Shown here: positions 31,148 to 40,195 of the stretch, one piece after another
Layout of the letters: each line of letters begins with the position of its first letter
Position numbering within the stretch: position 1 is the stretch's first letter
Program-made: the position numbers and the translations under genes
Notes under the pieces: generated by a model
Told to the model about the DNA's origin: nothing
The model's input: only the letters and a program-made list of their open reading frames with translations
Database searches by the model: none
From: Tissierella sp.
GTDB lineage: Bacteria > Bacillota > Clostridia > Tissierellales > Tissierellaceae
DNA length: 64,000 nt
Assembly (NCBI RefSeq): GCF_029266915.1
Contig: NZ_JARIEF010000073.1
Location: forward strand, 1-64,000
Reading direction: 5' to 3'

Positions 31148-31189
31148 TAATTATTAGTCACAAAATAGTTATTTTGTGACTAATAATTA
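31148..31189. repeat. perfect inverted repeat (20-bp arms, 2-nt centre)
   Basis: taattattagtcacaaaata-gt-tattttgtgactaataatta. Confidence 0.95.
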
Positions 31190-31389
31190 ATACATATTCT
31201 ATATTACCATATTTTAGATAAATTTAAAACTAATCTACTATATATTTGCAATAAGAGCATATTTATGATTAAAATACAGTATAAAGGATCTTACACTATT
31301 AACCATACAAATACATAGAGCTGAGTATTTAAAACTCTTAAAAACCATCCTTAGAGCTTGTCTATTTGAAAACATCTTAAAAATCTGAT

Positions 31390-31773
31390 TTAAAACTTTT
31401 CGTTGTAAATATCTTTTAAAACACTTTTGATTATTATAAGGGAGTCGTCAAATGATGATTTATGTTTTAGCACTATATTATTATAATACTTTATACCTGA
31501 ATCTGTAATTTTATATCTTCTTATGGATCTTTTATTTGGTTGATCCCACCAGCCTTCAATGTAAGAAGATGATTCAAGTTCTCTTAAAAGGGGATATATC
31601 ATACCGGGGCTAGGACTCCACTTATAATCTACTCTTTTACTTATTTCGTCTTTAAGTTCATTTCCATAGTAATGCTTTTCATTTAATAGATGTAAAATAT
31701 ATATTTTTACAAAAGTTGTAGTTCCTATTGTTGTAGGAAACTGTCTTTGTCTTTTCCCTTCATATACAGTCAT
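31390..31773 (-). CDS. PadR family transcriptional regulator
   Basis: IYILHLLNEKHYYGNELKDEISKRVDYKWSPSPGMIYPLLRELESSSYIEGWW...RRYKITDSGIKYY. Confidence 0.9.
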   Translation of the reverse strand: MTVYEGKRQRQFPTTIGTTTFVKIYILHLLNEKHYYGNELKDEISKRVDYKWSPSPGMIYPLLRELESSSYIEGWWDQPNKRSIRRYKITDSGIKYYNNIVLKHKSSFDDSLIIIKSVLKDIYNEKF

Positions 31774-32592
31774 TTATATCATCTCCTCAAGTTTTGACAG
31801 CTCAAGTTCATCTATAGAATATTTTCCTAGAAGTAAATCATCATTAATTATTTGTCCATGACAATCAGATCCTGCCGTAACTAATAAATTATTTTCTAAA
31901 GCTATCCTTTTAAAATACACACTATCATCTACAGAGTGCTTGGAATGGATACATTCGATTCCTTGAATACCTTGCTCTATGCAGTAATTTATTATTTCAT
32001 TCTTATTTTTTAATATACCGGGATGTGCTAATACCGCAATACCTTTAGCTTTATTTATCAAATTTATAGATTCTTTTATAGATAAAGTTTCTCTTAATAC
32101 ATAGGCGGGAGCATCTTTATTTAAGAATAATTCAAAAGCTTCAGAAATGGATTTTACGTAATCTTTATTCACTAAAACTTTAGCTATATGAACTCTCCCT
32201 ATAAAATCATCTTTACTTAATGCTTGAACTTCATCGTAAGTTATATCTATATTTAAGTTTTTTAACTTATCTATAATTTTCTTCCCTCTTAGAACTCTAT
32301 TCTTTCTCAAGGTATCTGTACTTTTCAATAGATTTTCTGAATTATAATCTATAAAATACCCCAATATGTGAACCTCTTCATCAGCATAGATACATCCCAA
32401 TTCTATACCAGGTATTACTTTGAATTCCTTATAGTTTGTAGCTCGATCTATAGCTTCACTCACACCTAAAACTGTATCATGATCACTTATAGCTATTCCG
32501 TTTAAGCCTCTCTTAAAAGCTAAATCTACTACTTCGCTTGGAGTAAAGTTACCATCTGAATAATTTGTATGGACATGTAAATCAAACTTCAT
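31774..32592 (-). CDS. PHP domain phosphoesterase
   Basis: DLHVHTNYSDGNFTPSEVV; AISDHDTVLGVSEA; VIPGIEL; LAHPG; AGSDCHG. Confidence 0.92.
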   Translation of the reverse strand: MKFDLHVHTNYSDGNFTPSEVVDLAFKRGLNGIAISDHDTVLGVSEAIDRATNYKEFKVIPGIELGCIYADEEVHILGYFIDYNSENLLKSTDTLRKNRVLRGKKIIDKLKNLNIDITYDEVQALSKDDFIGRVHIAKVLVNKDYVKSISEAFELFLNKDAPAYVLRETLSIKESINLINKAKGIAVLAHPGILKNKNEIINYCIEQGIQGIECIHSKHSVDDSVYFKRIALENNLLVTAGSDCHGQIINDDLLLGKYSIDELELSKLEEMI

Positions 32593-32637
32593 TTTAAACC
32601 ACTCCCGTAATCTTAATTTCTATTATCTATTAAATGA

Positions 32638-32672
32638 AAAATAAACCTGCCTAAGGCAGGTTTATTTTTTAG
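32638..32672. terminator. intrinsic terminator (downstream of rny)
   Basis: aaataaacctgcc-taa-ggcaggtttatttttt. Confidence 0.85.
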
Positions 32673-32728
32673 AAAAAATTATTTATTTAAAACTATATTC
32701 TATTTAAAACTTTATCTATTGATAAAGT

Positions 32729-34297
32729 TTATTTTGCATATTCAATCGATCTAGTTTCTCTAATAACATTTACTTTAATTTGTCCAGGATAGTCAAGTTC
32801 ACTTTCAATTCTTTTTACAATTTCTCTAGCTGTATGAATAGTATTAGCTTCATTAACCTCTTCAGGCTTAACCATAATTCTTACTTCACGACCAGCTTGT
32901 ATTGCAAATGACTTTTCTACTCCTTCAATAGAGTTAGCAATTTCTTCTAGTTTTTCTAATCTTCTAACGTAGTTTTCTAATGACTCTCTTCTAGCACCAG
33001 GTCTAGCTGCTGAAATTGCATCAGACGCTTGTACTAGTATAGCTTCTACAGTAGTAGCTTCTAAATCACCATGATGAGCTGCTATACCGTGGATAACTTC
33101 TTTAGATTCTCTATATTTTTTAGCTATATCAACACCTAAATCTACGTGTGGACCTTCTAGTTCATGATCTACTGCTTTTCCAAGATCATGTAATAACCCA
33201 GCTCTTCTTGCTATCCTTACATCAGCTCCTAATTCAGCAGCCATAATTCCAGCTAAGTGAGACACCTCTACAGAATGATTTAAGACATTTTGTCCGTAGC
33301 TAGTTCTATATTTTAATCTTCCTAATAATTTTATTATTTCAGGATGAAGTCCGTGTATTCCAGTATCAAAAGCAGCTTGTTCTCCTGCTTCTTTCATAAT
33401 ACCTTCTACCTCTTTTTTTGCTTTATCTACCATTTCCTCAATTCTAGCAGGATGAATTCTTCCATCTACTATTAATTTTTCTAATGCAATTCTGGCTACT
33501 TCTCTCCTTATAGGATCGAATCCAGATAAAACTACAGCTTCCGGAGTATCATCTATAATTAAATCAATTCCAGTTAAAGTTTCAAGGGTTCTAATATTCC
33601 TACCTTCACGTCCTATTATTCTTCCCTTCATTTCATCGTTAGGCAAAGATACTACAGTAACAGTTGTTTCAGCAACATGATCTGCAGCGTATCTTTGTAT
33701 CGCTCTAGATATTATTTCTTTAGATCTTTTTTCAGCTTCTTGCTTAGCATCATTTTCAATTTCTTTAATCATCATTGCAGATTCATGTGATACTTCTCTT
33801 TTTACATCATCGAATAAAATTTCTTTTGCTTCGTCAGTACTTAAACCAGATATTCTTTCTAATTCTAAAACCTGGTCATCGTATAACTTAGTTATAGATT
33901 CTTCCTTTTCATCTAATTGTCGGTTCCTCTTAACTATTTGATCTTCTTTTTTTTCAATGTTCTCTGACTTTTTATCCAAATTTTCTTCTTTGGTTATCAC
34001 TCTTTTTTCTAATTTTTGGACTTCGTTACGTCTTTCACGAGTTTCTCTTTCAGACTCCATTCGAAGTTTGTGGATTTCATCTTTCGCTTCTAATAATAAT
34101 TCCTTTTGACGCGCTTCAGCATCTTTATCAGCATCTTCTAAAATTCTTTTTGCGAGATCCTCCGCAACCCCAACTTTACTTTCACCAATATTTTTTCTTA
34201 CAAAATATCCGATTACTAGTCCAATTATTAATCCTCCAACTACATATAAAGCTTCAATAATTAACACCTCCTGTTTTATTAAGTTTTCAAGTTCCAT
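32729..34297 (-). CDS. rny: ribonuclease Y
   Basis: N-terminal TM, coiled coil, [50 protein letters not shown]. Confidence 0.97.
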   Translation of the reverse strand: MELENLIKQEVLIIEALYVVGGLIIGLVIGYFVRKNIGESKVGVAEDLAKRILEDADKDAEARQKELLLEAKDEIHKLRMESERETRERRNEVQKLEKRVITKEENLDKKSENIEKKEDQIVKRNRQLDEKEESITKLYDDQVLELERISGLSTDEAKEILFDDVKREVSHESAMMIKEIENDAKQEAEKRSKEIISRAIQRYAADHVAETTVTVVSLPNDEMKGRIIGREGRNIRTLETLTGIDLIIDDTPEAVVLSGFDPIRREVARIALEKLIVDGRIHPARIEEMVDKAKKEVEGIMKEAGEQAAFDTGIHGLHPEIIKLLGRLKYRTSYGQNVLNHSVEVSHLAGIMAAELGADVRIARRAGLLHDLGKAVDHELEGPHVDLGVDIAKKYRESKEVIHGIAAHHGDLEATTVEAILVQASDAISAARPGARRESLENYVRRLEKLEEIANSIEGVEKSFAIQAGREVRIMVKPEEVNEANTIHTAREIVKRIESELDYPGQIKVNVIRETRSIEYAK

Positions 34298-34419
34298 ACT
34301 ACATTCTCAATTTTAGTTTTAATTTCAAAACGAAACAATTTAGCATAGAATATTATAAATTTCTTGTATGGTTATACAACTTTATTTTATTACTTATAGC
34401 TCTAGATGTCAAGGTATAA

Positions 34420-35082
34420 TTAATCTTGGATTTCTTCTACTTTGCTTATAGTGTTAATTAAGCTAATTTTATGACTTTTATCACTTAAAGCTGCTAAATA
34501 ATTGTCATGAGTTATCATTATAATCTGTCTGTTAAACATCTCTGATGTCTGTTTCAAGAATTCTCCTACATTATTTATAAACTCTTGGCTTACATGTTTT
34601 GCGGGTTCATCCAAAATTAAAGGTCCTTGAATTGATGGTTTTTGTATTTGTAAGAATGCTATTCTTAAAGCTAAAGAAACAATATCTACCACTCCTCCGC
34701 CCCTTGAGAGTTCAGGTTTAGTTTTTATTTCTAAATCATCAGTTTCGTCTATCACATAAAATTCTGCGCTGGCTTTATTTCTTAAATCTTCTATTTCTAT
34801 GGAAAATTTTACATTTGATTCAAATATGAACTGAAGACATTTAGTAACTAAATTTTCAATCTGTGACTTTGCTTGATTCCGGGCAAATTCAGATGTTTTT
34901 TGAAATAAAACAGTAACTTTTTCTAGCAATTCTATTTGTGATTTTATATATGAATATTTCTTTAAGCATTCATTGAGTTGTTCATCCAATTTTTCTTTTT
35001 TTCCCATTTCTTTAGAAGCATATTCTTTAAGTTCAGCTATTTGTCTATCTAACTCATCAATTTTTTCAATCAAATTTATCAC
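34420..35082 (-). CDS. C-terminal half of split SbcC/Rad50-like ATPase (signature + Walker B)
   Basis: Coiled coil then LSRGGGVVDIVSLALRIAFLQ, GPLILDEPAKHVS, RQIIMITHDNY; no Walker A. Confidence 0.85.
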   Translation of the reverse strand: MINLIEKIDELDRQIAELKEYASKEMGKKEKLDEQLNECLKKYSYIKSQIELLEKVTVLFQKTSEFARNQAKSQIENLVTKCLQFIFESNVKFSIEIEDLRNKASAEFYVIDETDDLEIKTKPELSRGGGVVDIVSLALRIAFLQIQKPSIQGPLILDEPAKHVSQEFINNVGEFLKQTSEMFNRQIIMITHDNYLAALSDKSHKISLINTISKVEEIQD

Positions 35083-35327
35083 TTCTTTTCTAAAATGTCT
35101 TTTGGTAATAGCTCATTAGATTTTAAAAATAATCCATCTATCTCATCTGTTAATTTTGCTATTTCTTTTTCTAAATTGTCAGGATTAACACCTAAATCAT
35201 CTAATTCTTTAATTATCTCTTCTTCTTGTTTTTTTAATTGTTCAAGTCTTGCCTCGGCTTTGTATTTTAAAGTTTTAGCTTTTTCTAAATTCTCTTTTAA
35301 CTCTCCTAGTTGTTTTTCATATTCCAT
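35079..35327 (-). CDS. small coiled-coil protein within split SbcC locus
   Basis: Heptad-rich 82 aa; overlaps the next gene by 4 nt; SD aggagg upstream. Confidence 0.75.
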   Translation of the reverse strand: MEYEKQLGELKENLEKAKTLKYKAEARLEQLKKQEEEIIKELDDLGVNPDNLEKEIAKLTDEIDGLFLKSNELLPKDILEKK

Positions 35328-35340
35328 AGTATAGAACCTC

Positions 35341-36789
35341 CTAAGTGTAGTGTTTTATTATATGATCTATCTTATCTTCAGTTATTATACTTAAGCAAAA
35401 TGGACAAGTATCATTTTGTTTAAGTAAAATTTGATATTTTTCTAAATTTATATATATATTATCCTTAGATTCATTAAGAAGATTTATATAATCATCTAAT
35501 TCAACTCTAATTTTATTTAATGTATTAGTTGAATTAATTATTTTTTCAAGCTTACCTGTTAATATAGTAATTTCTCTTGCTAATCTATCAATATTACCTA
35601 AATATTGTAATTTATTTAAATATTCTTCACCTATTTTTATACTTTTATATAAAAAAGTTATATCTTTTTTTGCTTTTTTTAGCTTTTCATATTTTTCTAG
35701 ATTAATATTTACTAAATTTATCTTATTTTCAACAATATTAACTTCTTTTAGTCTTTCTATATTTTTAGAAGTTTTTTTAATTTCTGTTTGATAATAATTT
35801 AATTTGGAACAGATATTCTTTAACTTCTGGAGTTTTACTATATTTTTTTTAATTAGATCTACTGAATTTTCTATGACTTCATTGTTAATTAACTTTTCCA
35901 ATAAATCTCTATTATAAGATAATCCTGATTTATATTCCTTTAAACGAAGATTTAAATTTATATATAATTTTAAATCTTTATTTTTATTTTCTAGCTGAAA
36001 AACAGTCTTTTCTATTAGATCAATATCACCTAAATTATTTAATGTAAGATCTAATGAAGCTTTATATTCATAAATTTTTTTATAATTATTTAAAATTATT
36101 AGATAATTAGTTTTAATTTTATACTTTTTTCTTATATTATTACTCACTTCTTCTAGTTGAGATATACTATTCTTTAGATCATCCAAATAATTAAATGTTA
36201 TAAGTTCGTCTTCTGTATTTTTTATGCTTTCAGAGATAGTCTTTTTTTCCATGGAAATATTTCTAAGGTCTTTCAAGGTATCCTTTAAGGCATCATCTAT
36301 TAAATCTACACCAACTAATCTTCCGATAGCACTAGCCCTGGTACTGCTTTTTTCTGATAATAAAAAAGCTCCTTCTAATTGCTCACCTAAATTTATAGCA
36401 TTTGATTCATTAGTATCTAGAGGTATTTTTTCAATTCCTATTAAATCTATTATTTCTTGAGGAACTTTATTTCCAAAGCCTTCAAAAACTAATTCATTAT
36501 CATCTTGGCATATAACATATACATTTTTAGATTTACTTCTTAACCTTTTTATCTTTATATTATTACTAAATTCGAGTGTAACGGAAGCTTCCTTTTCACC
36601 TTCTCTTATAAAATAATCACCCGCTGGTTCATTGTAAAGAGCCCATTTTATAGCCCTTATAACAGCAGATTTACCGGAATCAGATGGTCCTACTATTATA
36701 TTCAATCCTGGGCTGAAATCAATAATACTATTTTTATGTGATTGGAAGTTTTTTATAATTATTTTTTTTAAATATTTCATATTATTCAC
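35341..36789 (-). CDS. N-terminal half of split SbcC/Rad50-like ATPase (Walker A + zinc hook)
   Basis: IIIKNFQSHKNSIIDFSPGLNIIVGPSDSGKSAVIRAIKWALYNEP; long coiled coil; ends at hook-like CPFC (NDTCPFCLSIITEDK). Confidence 0.88.
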   Translation of the reverse strand: MNNMKYLKKIIIKNFQSHKNSIIDFSPGLNIIVGPSDSGKSAVIRAIKWALYNEPAGDYFIREGEKEASVTLEFSNNIKIKRLRSKSKNVYVICQDDNELVFEGFGNKVPQEIIDLIGIEKIPLDTNESNAINLGEQLEGAFLLSEKSSTRASAIGRLVGVDLIDDALKDTLKDLRNISMEKKTISESIKNTEDELITFNYLDDLKNSISQLEEVSNNIRKKYKIKTNYLIILNNYKKIYEYKASLDLTLNNLGDIDLIEKTVFQLENKNKDLKLYINLNLRLKEYKSGLSYNRDLLEKLINNEVIENSVDLIKKNIVKLQKLKNICSKLNYYQTEIKKTSKNIERLKEVNIVENKINLVNINLEKYEKLKKAKKDITFLYKSIKIGEEYLNKLQYLGNIDRLAREITILTGKLEKIINSTNTLNKIRVELDDYINLLNESKDNIYINLEKYQILLKQNDTCPFCLSIITEDKIDHIIKHYT

Positions 36790-37762
36790 CTTCCATTTCT
36801 TTCATTTGAACTAAACTTATTCTTCTTAATGCTTCTTTTTTTACCTCGTCATAAACTCCCTCTGCATTAGATACTTCTAATAGAATATCATTTATATCCA
36901 TTTTTTCAAAACTCATAGCATTATCTATAGTTTGTTTAAATTCAAACATACGCTCTCTTCTATATATACTATTTTCAATTTCTTTTCTATCAAGTACCTT
37001 TTCACCATCTAGTGCACTTACAAGATATTTATATGAGATATCAATCTTTTCTTCTAAATCTATTATTACCACCTTAGGTTTTCTTTTAATTTCTCTAAGA
37101 CTGTTAGAGACCCTTACAATACTTCCTGGATTCAAAAAAAATTTTCCATCAATCTCTACTCTTTCAAATCCTGAGTGGTAGTGCCCAGAAAGAGTAATAT
37201 CTGCTAAGGTGTCTTTAATATCATCTACTAATGTATAAGGTATTCCTTTTATGAAAGGCTTATCTAAAAGCATACCATGTACAAAATGAACTGAAAAGTC
37301 TACTCCTTCTTTAATTTCAGTTACTATATAGTGGGACTTATCAACTTGATCTATATCGTAAGTGTAAGGTTGACCTGTTAGCTGAACTTTAATACTATCT
37401 TTTTCTAATATAACTTTTTCTCCCTCATTAATTATATTTAAAACATTTAGTTCTGATATTAAGCCTAGCATAGTTCTATTTAATGTTTTTGGATTGTGCC
37501 CAAAAATATCGTGGTTTCCGCTTATTATATATATGGGAACTTTTATTGTATTTAAAATTTTAGCAAATCTAGTAACAAGAGATATAGAGACATCAGGCCT
37601 ATCAAATAAATCTCCGCCATGGATGACATAATCTATCTCTTCTTTTTTTATAATTTCAACTATTTCTTTAAATTTACGTTCCAAAGTATCTGTAAAATCA
37701 TCTTTTCTACTTTTGGGTGTAGTTCCGCGTATATGAGAATCAGTAAAAAAAAGTATCTTCAA
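36782..37762 (-). CDS. SbcD/Mre11-like metallophosphoesterase
   Basis: FTDSHIRG; VIHGGDLFDRPDVS; ISGNHDIFG; LSGHYHSGFE. TTG start. Confidence 0.9.
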   Translation of the reverse strand: MKILFFTDSHIRGTTPKSRKDDFTDTLERKFKEIVEIIKKEEIDYVIHGGDLFDRPDVSISLVTRFAKILNTIKVPIYIISGNHDIFGHNPKTLNRTMLGLISELNVLNIINEGEKVILEKDSIKVQLTGQPYTYDIDQVDKSHYIVTEIKEGVDFSVHFVHGMLLDKPFIKGIPYTLVDDIKDTLADITLSGHYHSGFERVEIDGKFFLNPGSIVRVSNSLREIKRKPKVVIIDLEEKIDISYKYLVSALDGEKVLDRKEIENSIYRRERMFEFKQTIDNAMSFEKMDINDILLEVSNAEGVYDEVKKEALRRISLVQMKEMEGE

Positions 37763-37790
37763 AATAAAACCTCCTAAAATAAAACCTCCT
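37761..37790 (-). repeat. 15-bp perfect tandem duplication containing the SD of the sbcD-like gene
   Basis: aaaataaaacctcct x2 on + (aggaggttttatttt x2 on -). Confidence 0.9.
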
Positions 37791-37804
37791 AAATAGGAGG
37801 TTTT
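37781..37804 (-). terminator. hairpin after recA (weak terminator or SD-sequestering element)
   Basis: aaaacctccta-aa-taggaggtttt palindrome directly after the recA stop. Confidence 0.6.
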
Positions 37805-38867
37805 ATTCGCTTTTATCTTCTTTTTTATCTTCTATATTAGTTTCATTTTTATTCTCATCAATTTCATCTTCTTTTATTAAACCGTGTTGTTTTCTAATCT
37901 TTAATTCAATTTCATCGCTTATAGCAGGATTATCTTTCAGAAAATCTTTAGAGTTCTCTCTTCCCTGACCTAATCTTTCTTCACCGTAACTATACCATGA
38001 TCCTGATTTTTTAATAATATCAGATGTAACTCCTACATCTAGTATATTTCCTTCTTTAGAAATTCCAAGTCCATACATTATATCAAATTCAGCCTGTTTA
38101 AAAGGAGGTGCAACTTTGTTTTTAACTACTTTAACTCTAGTTCTGTTACCGATCATCTCATCACCTTGTTTAAGGGTTTCAATTCTTCTTACATCCAGCC
38201 TGACACTTGAATAGAACTTTAAAGCTCTACCTCCTGAAGTTGTTTCTGGACTTCCAAACATAACGCCTACTTTCTCTCTAAGTTGATTTATAAATATACA
38301 TGTAGTATTTGATTTACTTATAGCCCCTGCTAATTTTCTTAAAGCCTGTGACATAAGTCTGGCTTGAAGACCTATATGACTGTCCCCCATCTCTCCTTCT
38401 ATCTCCGCTTTAGGTACTAATGCAGCCACAGAGTCTATAACTACTATATCTATTGCTCCGCTTCGAACTAGTGCTTCTGTAATTTCAAGAGCTTGTTCTC
38501 CGGTATCAGGTTGAGATATGATTAAATTATCTATATCAACCCCTAATTTTTGTGAATATGAAGGGTCTAATGCGTGTTCGGCATCAATAAAAGCTGCTAT
38601 ACCACCATTTTTTTGAGCTTCTGCTATAACATGTAGAGATACAGTTGTTTTACCTGATGACTCTGGACCATAGACTTCAATGATACGACCACGAGGTATT
38701 CCTCCTAAACCTAATGCAATATCAAGACTTAAAGAACCAGTAGGTATAATATCTAGGTTCATTTTTATATTATCCCCAAGTCTCATTACAGAACCCTTAC
38801 CAAATTGTTTTTCAATTTGGTTTAATGCTACATCTAATGCTTTTCTTTTTTCAATATTCTCAGTCAT
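37803..38867 (-). CDS. recA: recombinase RecA
   Basis: [80 protein letters not shown]. Confidence 0.99.
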   Translation of the reverse strand: MTENIEKRKALDVALNQIEKQFGKGSVMRLGDNIKMNLDIIPTGSLSLDIALGLGGIPRGRIIEVYGPESSGKTTVSLHVIAEAQKNGGIAAFIDAEHALDPSYSQKLGVDIDNLIISQPDTGEQALEITEALVRSGAIDIVVIDSVAALVPKAEIEGEMGDSHIGLQARLMSQALRKLAGAISKSNTTCIFINQLREKVGVMFGSPETTSGGRALKFYSSVRLDVRRIETLKQGDEMIGNRTRVKVVKNKVAPPFKQAEFDIMYGLGISKEGNILDVGVTSDIIKKSGSWYSYGEERLGQGRENSKDFLKDNPAISDEIELKIRKQHGLIKEDEIDENKNETNIEDKKEDKSE

Positions 38868-38906
38868 TTTCTTCCAGTATAAACTGGAATCACCCCTTTC
38901 CTTTTC

Positions 38907-38918
38907 GAACGCAAGTTC
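38907..38918. promoter_or_regulatory. LexA box upstream of recA
   Basis: Perfect GAACgcaaGTTC (cGAACGCAAGTTCt), downstream of a possible -35 TTGACT/-10 TAAAAT on -. Confidence 0.85.
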
Positions 38919-38957
38919 TAATTATATTTTATATTAAAAATTAATATAAGTCAAATA

Positions 38958-40181
38958 TTATTTAAATAATAATCTTATATGATCCAAGGCTTTAACTGCT
39001 GATCTTTTTTGTATTAAATCTCTATTTCCATTAAAATTATACTCAAATACTTCTTCATAATTCTTACAGATAAGAGCTATATAAACTAAACCAATAGGTT
39101 CATCTTTAGTGGTTATACCTGGACCTGCAAAACCCGTAATAGATAAAGCTATATCTACTTTAGTTTTAAAAAATAGTCCTTTAGCCATTTCACGAGCTGT
39201 TTCTTTGCTAACAGCACCATAATTTTTTAAAGTACTTTCCTTTACACCTAGTTCATCAATTTTAGATTCATCAGTATAAGTCACTATACCTCTTTCAAAA
39301 ATCTTAGAAGCTCCCGGAATCTTAGTTATTTTACTTGATATTAGTCCGCCGGTTATAGACTCAGCAAGTGATAATCTTAATTGTTTATCTTTTAATAAAT
39401 TAACTACGACTTCTTCTAAGCTTATATTGTCATATCCATAAATATAATGGTAGAAGACATCTTCTATCTTTAATGTTACTTTACTTACTTCATTTTTAAG
39501 ATCATCTTCATCCTTACCTTTAGCAATAATTTTTATTTCTATAATTCCGTTTTTAGCAAATGTTAAAACCGAAACATTTTTAGTATTCAACTGTAGTTTA
39601 TTTAATTTTTCTTCTAAATATGATTCTCCTATTCCTACTAGATTTATAGATTTGGTAACTATATTTAAATCTTTTTTAAATAAATTAATTACAAAATTTT
39701 TAAACATCAATTCCATTTCAAGCGGTGGTCCTGGAAGCATTATAATCTGTTTATGATTTTTTTCTAAATATATCCCTGGCGCTGTACCAATTTCATTTTT
39801 TATAAATTTAGATCCATTTGGTTTAAAAGCTTGCTTTTGATTGTTCTTAGTCATTGTAAAGATACTATTACTAAACATGGATTTTATTTCATTTTCCATA
39901 TCAGAGTCTAAGGATATATCCAATCCTAAGGCTTCAGATATAACTTCTTTAGTCATATCATCTTTAGTAGGGCCTAATCCTCCAGTTGTTATTATTAAAT
40001 CAGCTCTAATAAGGGCTATATTAATTACGGACTTTAATCTATTGGGATTATCATCTACAGAAGTTTGAAAATGAATTTCAAACCCAAGATCCGTAAGTTT
40101 TTGAGATAAAAACAAAGCATTTGTATTACTAGTACTTCCCATAACAACTTCAGTTCCAATAGTTATAATCTCTGCAATCAT
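38958..40181 (-). CDS. cinA: CinA family competence/damage-inducible protein (nicotinamide-nucleotide amidase domain)
   Basis: AEIITIGTEVVMGSTSNTNA; TTGGLGPTKDDMT; AESITGGLISSKITKIPGASKIFERGIVTYTDESK. Confidence 0.95.
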   Translation of the reverse strand: MIAEIITIGTEVVMGSTSNTNALFLSQKLTDLGFEIHFQTSVDDNPNRLKSVINIALIRADLIITTGGLGPTKDDMTKEVISEALGLDISLDSDMENEIKSMFSNSIFTMTKNNQKQAFKPNGSKFIKNEIGTAPGIYLEKNHKQIIMLPGPPLEMELMFKNFVINLFKKDLNIVTKSINLVGIGESYLEEKLNKLQLNTKNVSVLTFAKNGIIEIKIIAKGKDEDDLKNEVSKVTLKIEDVFYHYIYGYDNISLEEVVVNLLKDKQLRLSLAESITGGLISSKITKIPGASKIFERGIVTYTDESKIDELGVKESTLKNYGAVSKETAREMAKGLFFKTKVDIALSITGFAGPGITTKDEPIGLVYIALICKNYEEVFEYNFNGNRDLIQKRSAVKALDHIRLLFK

Positions 40182-40195
40182 TATTTCATCTCCTA

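Noticed and set aside
31148-31189. The palindrome as a canonical dif site
   Set aside because: Does not resemble the known Firmicutes dif (ACTTCCTA...TTATGTAAACT) and has a 2-nt rather than 6-nt centre; kept only as an unexplained palindrome.
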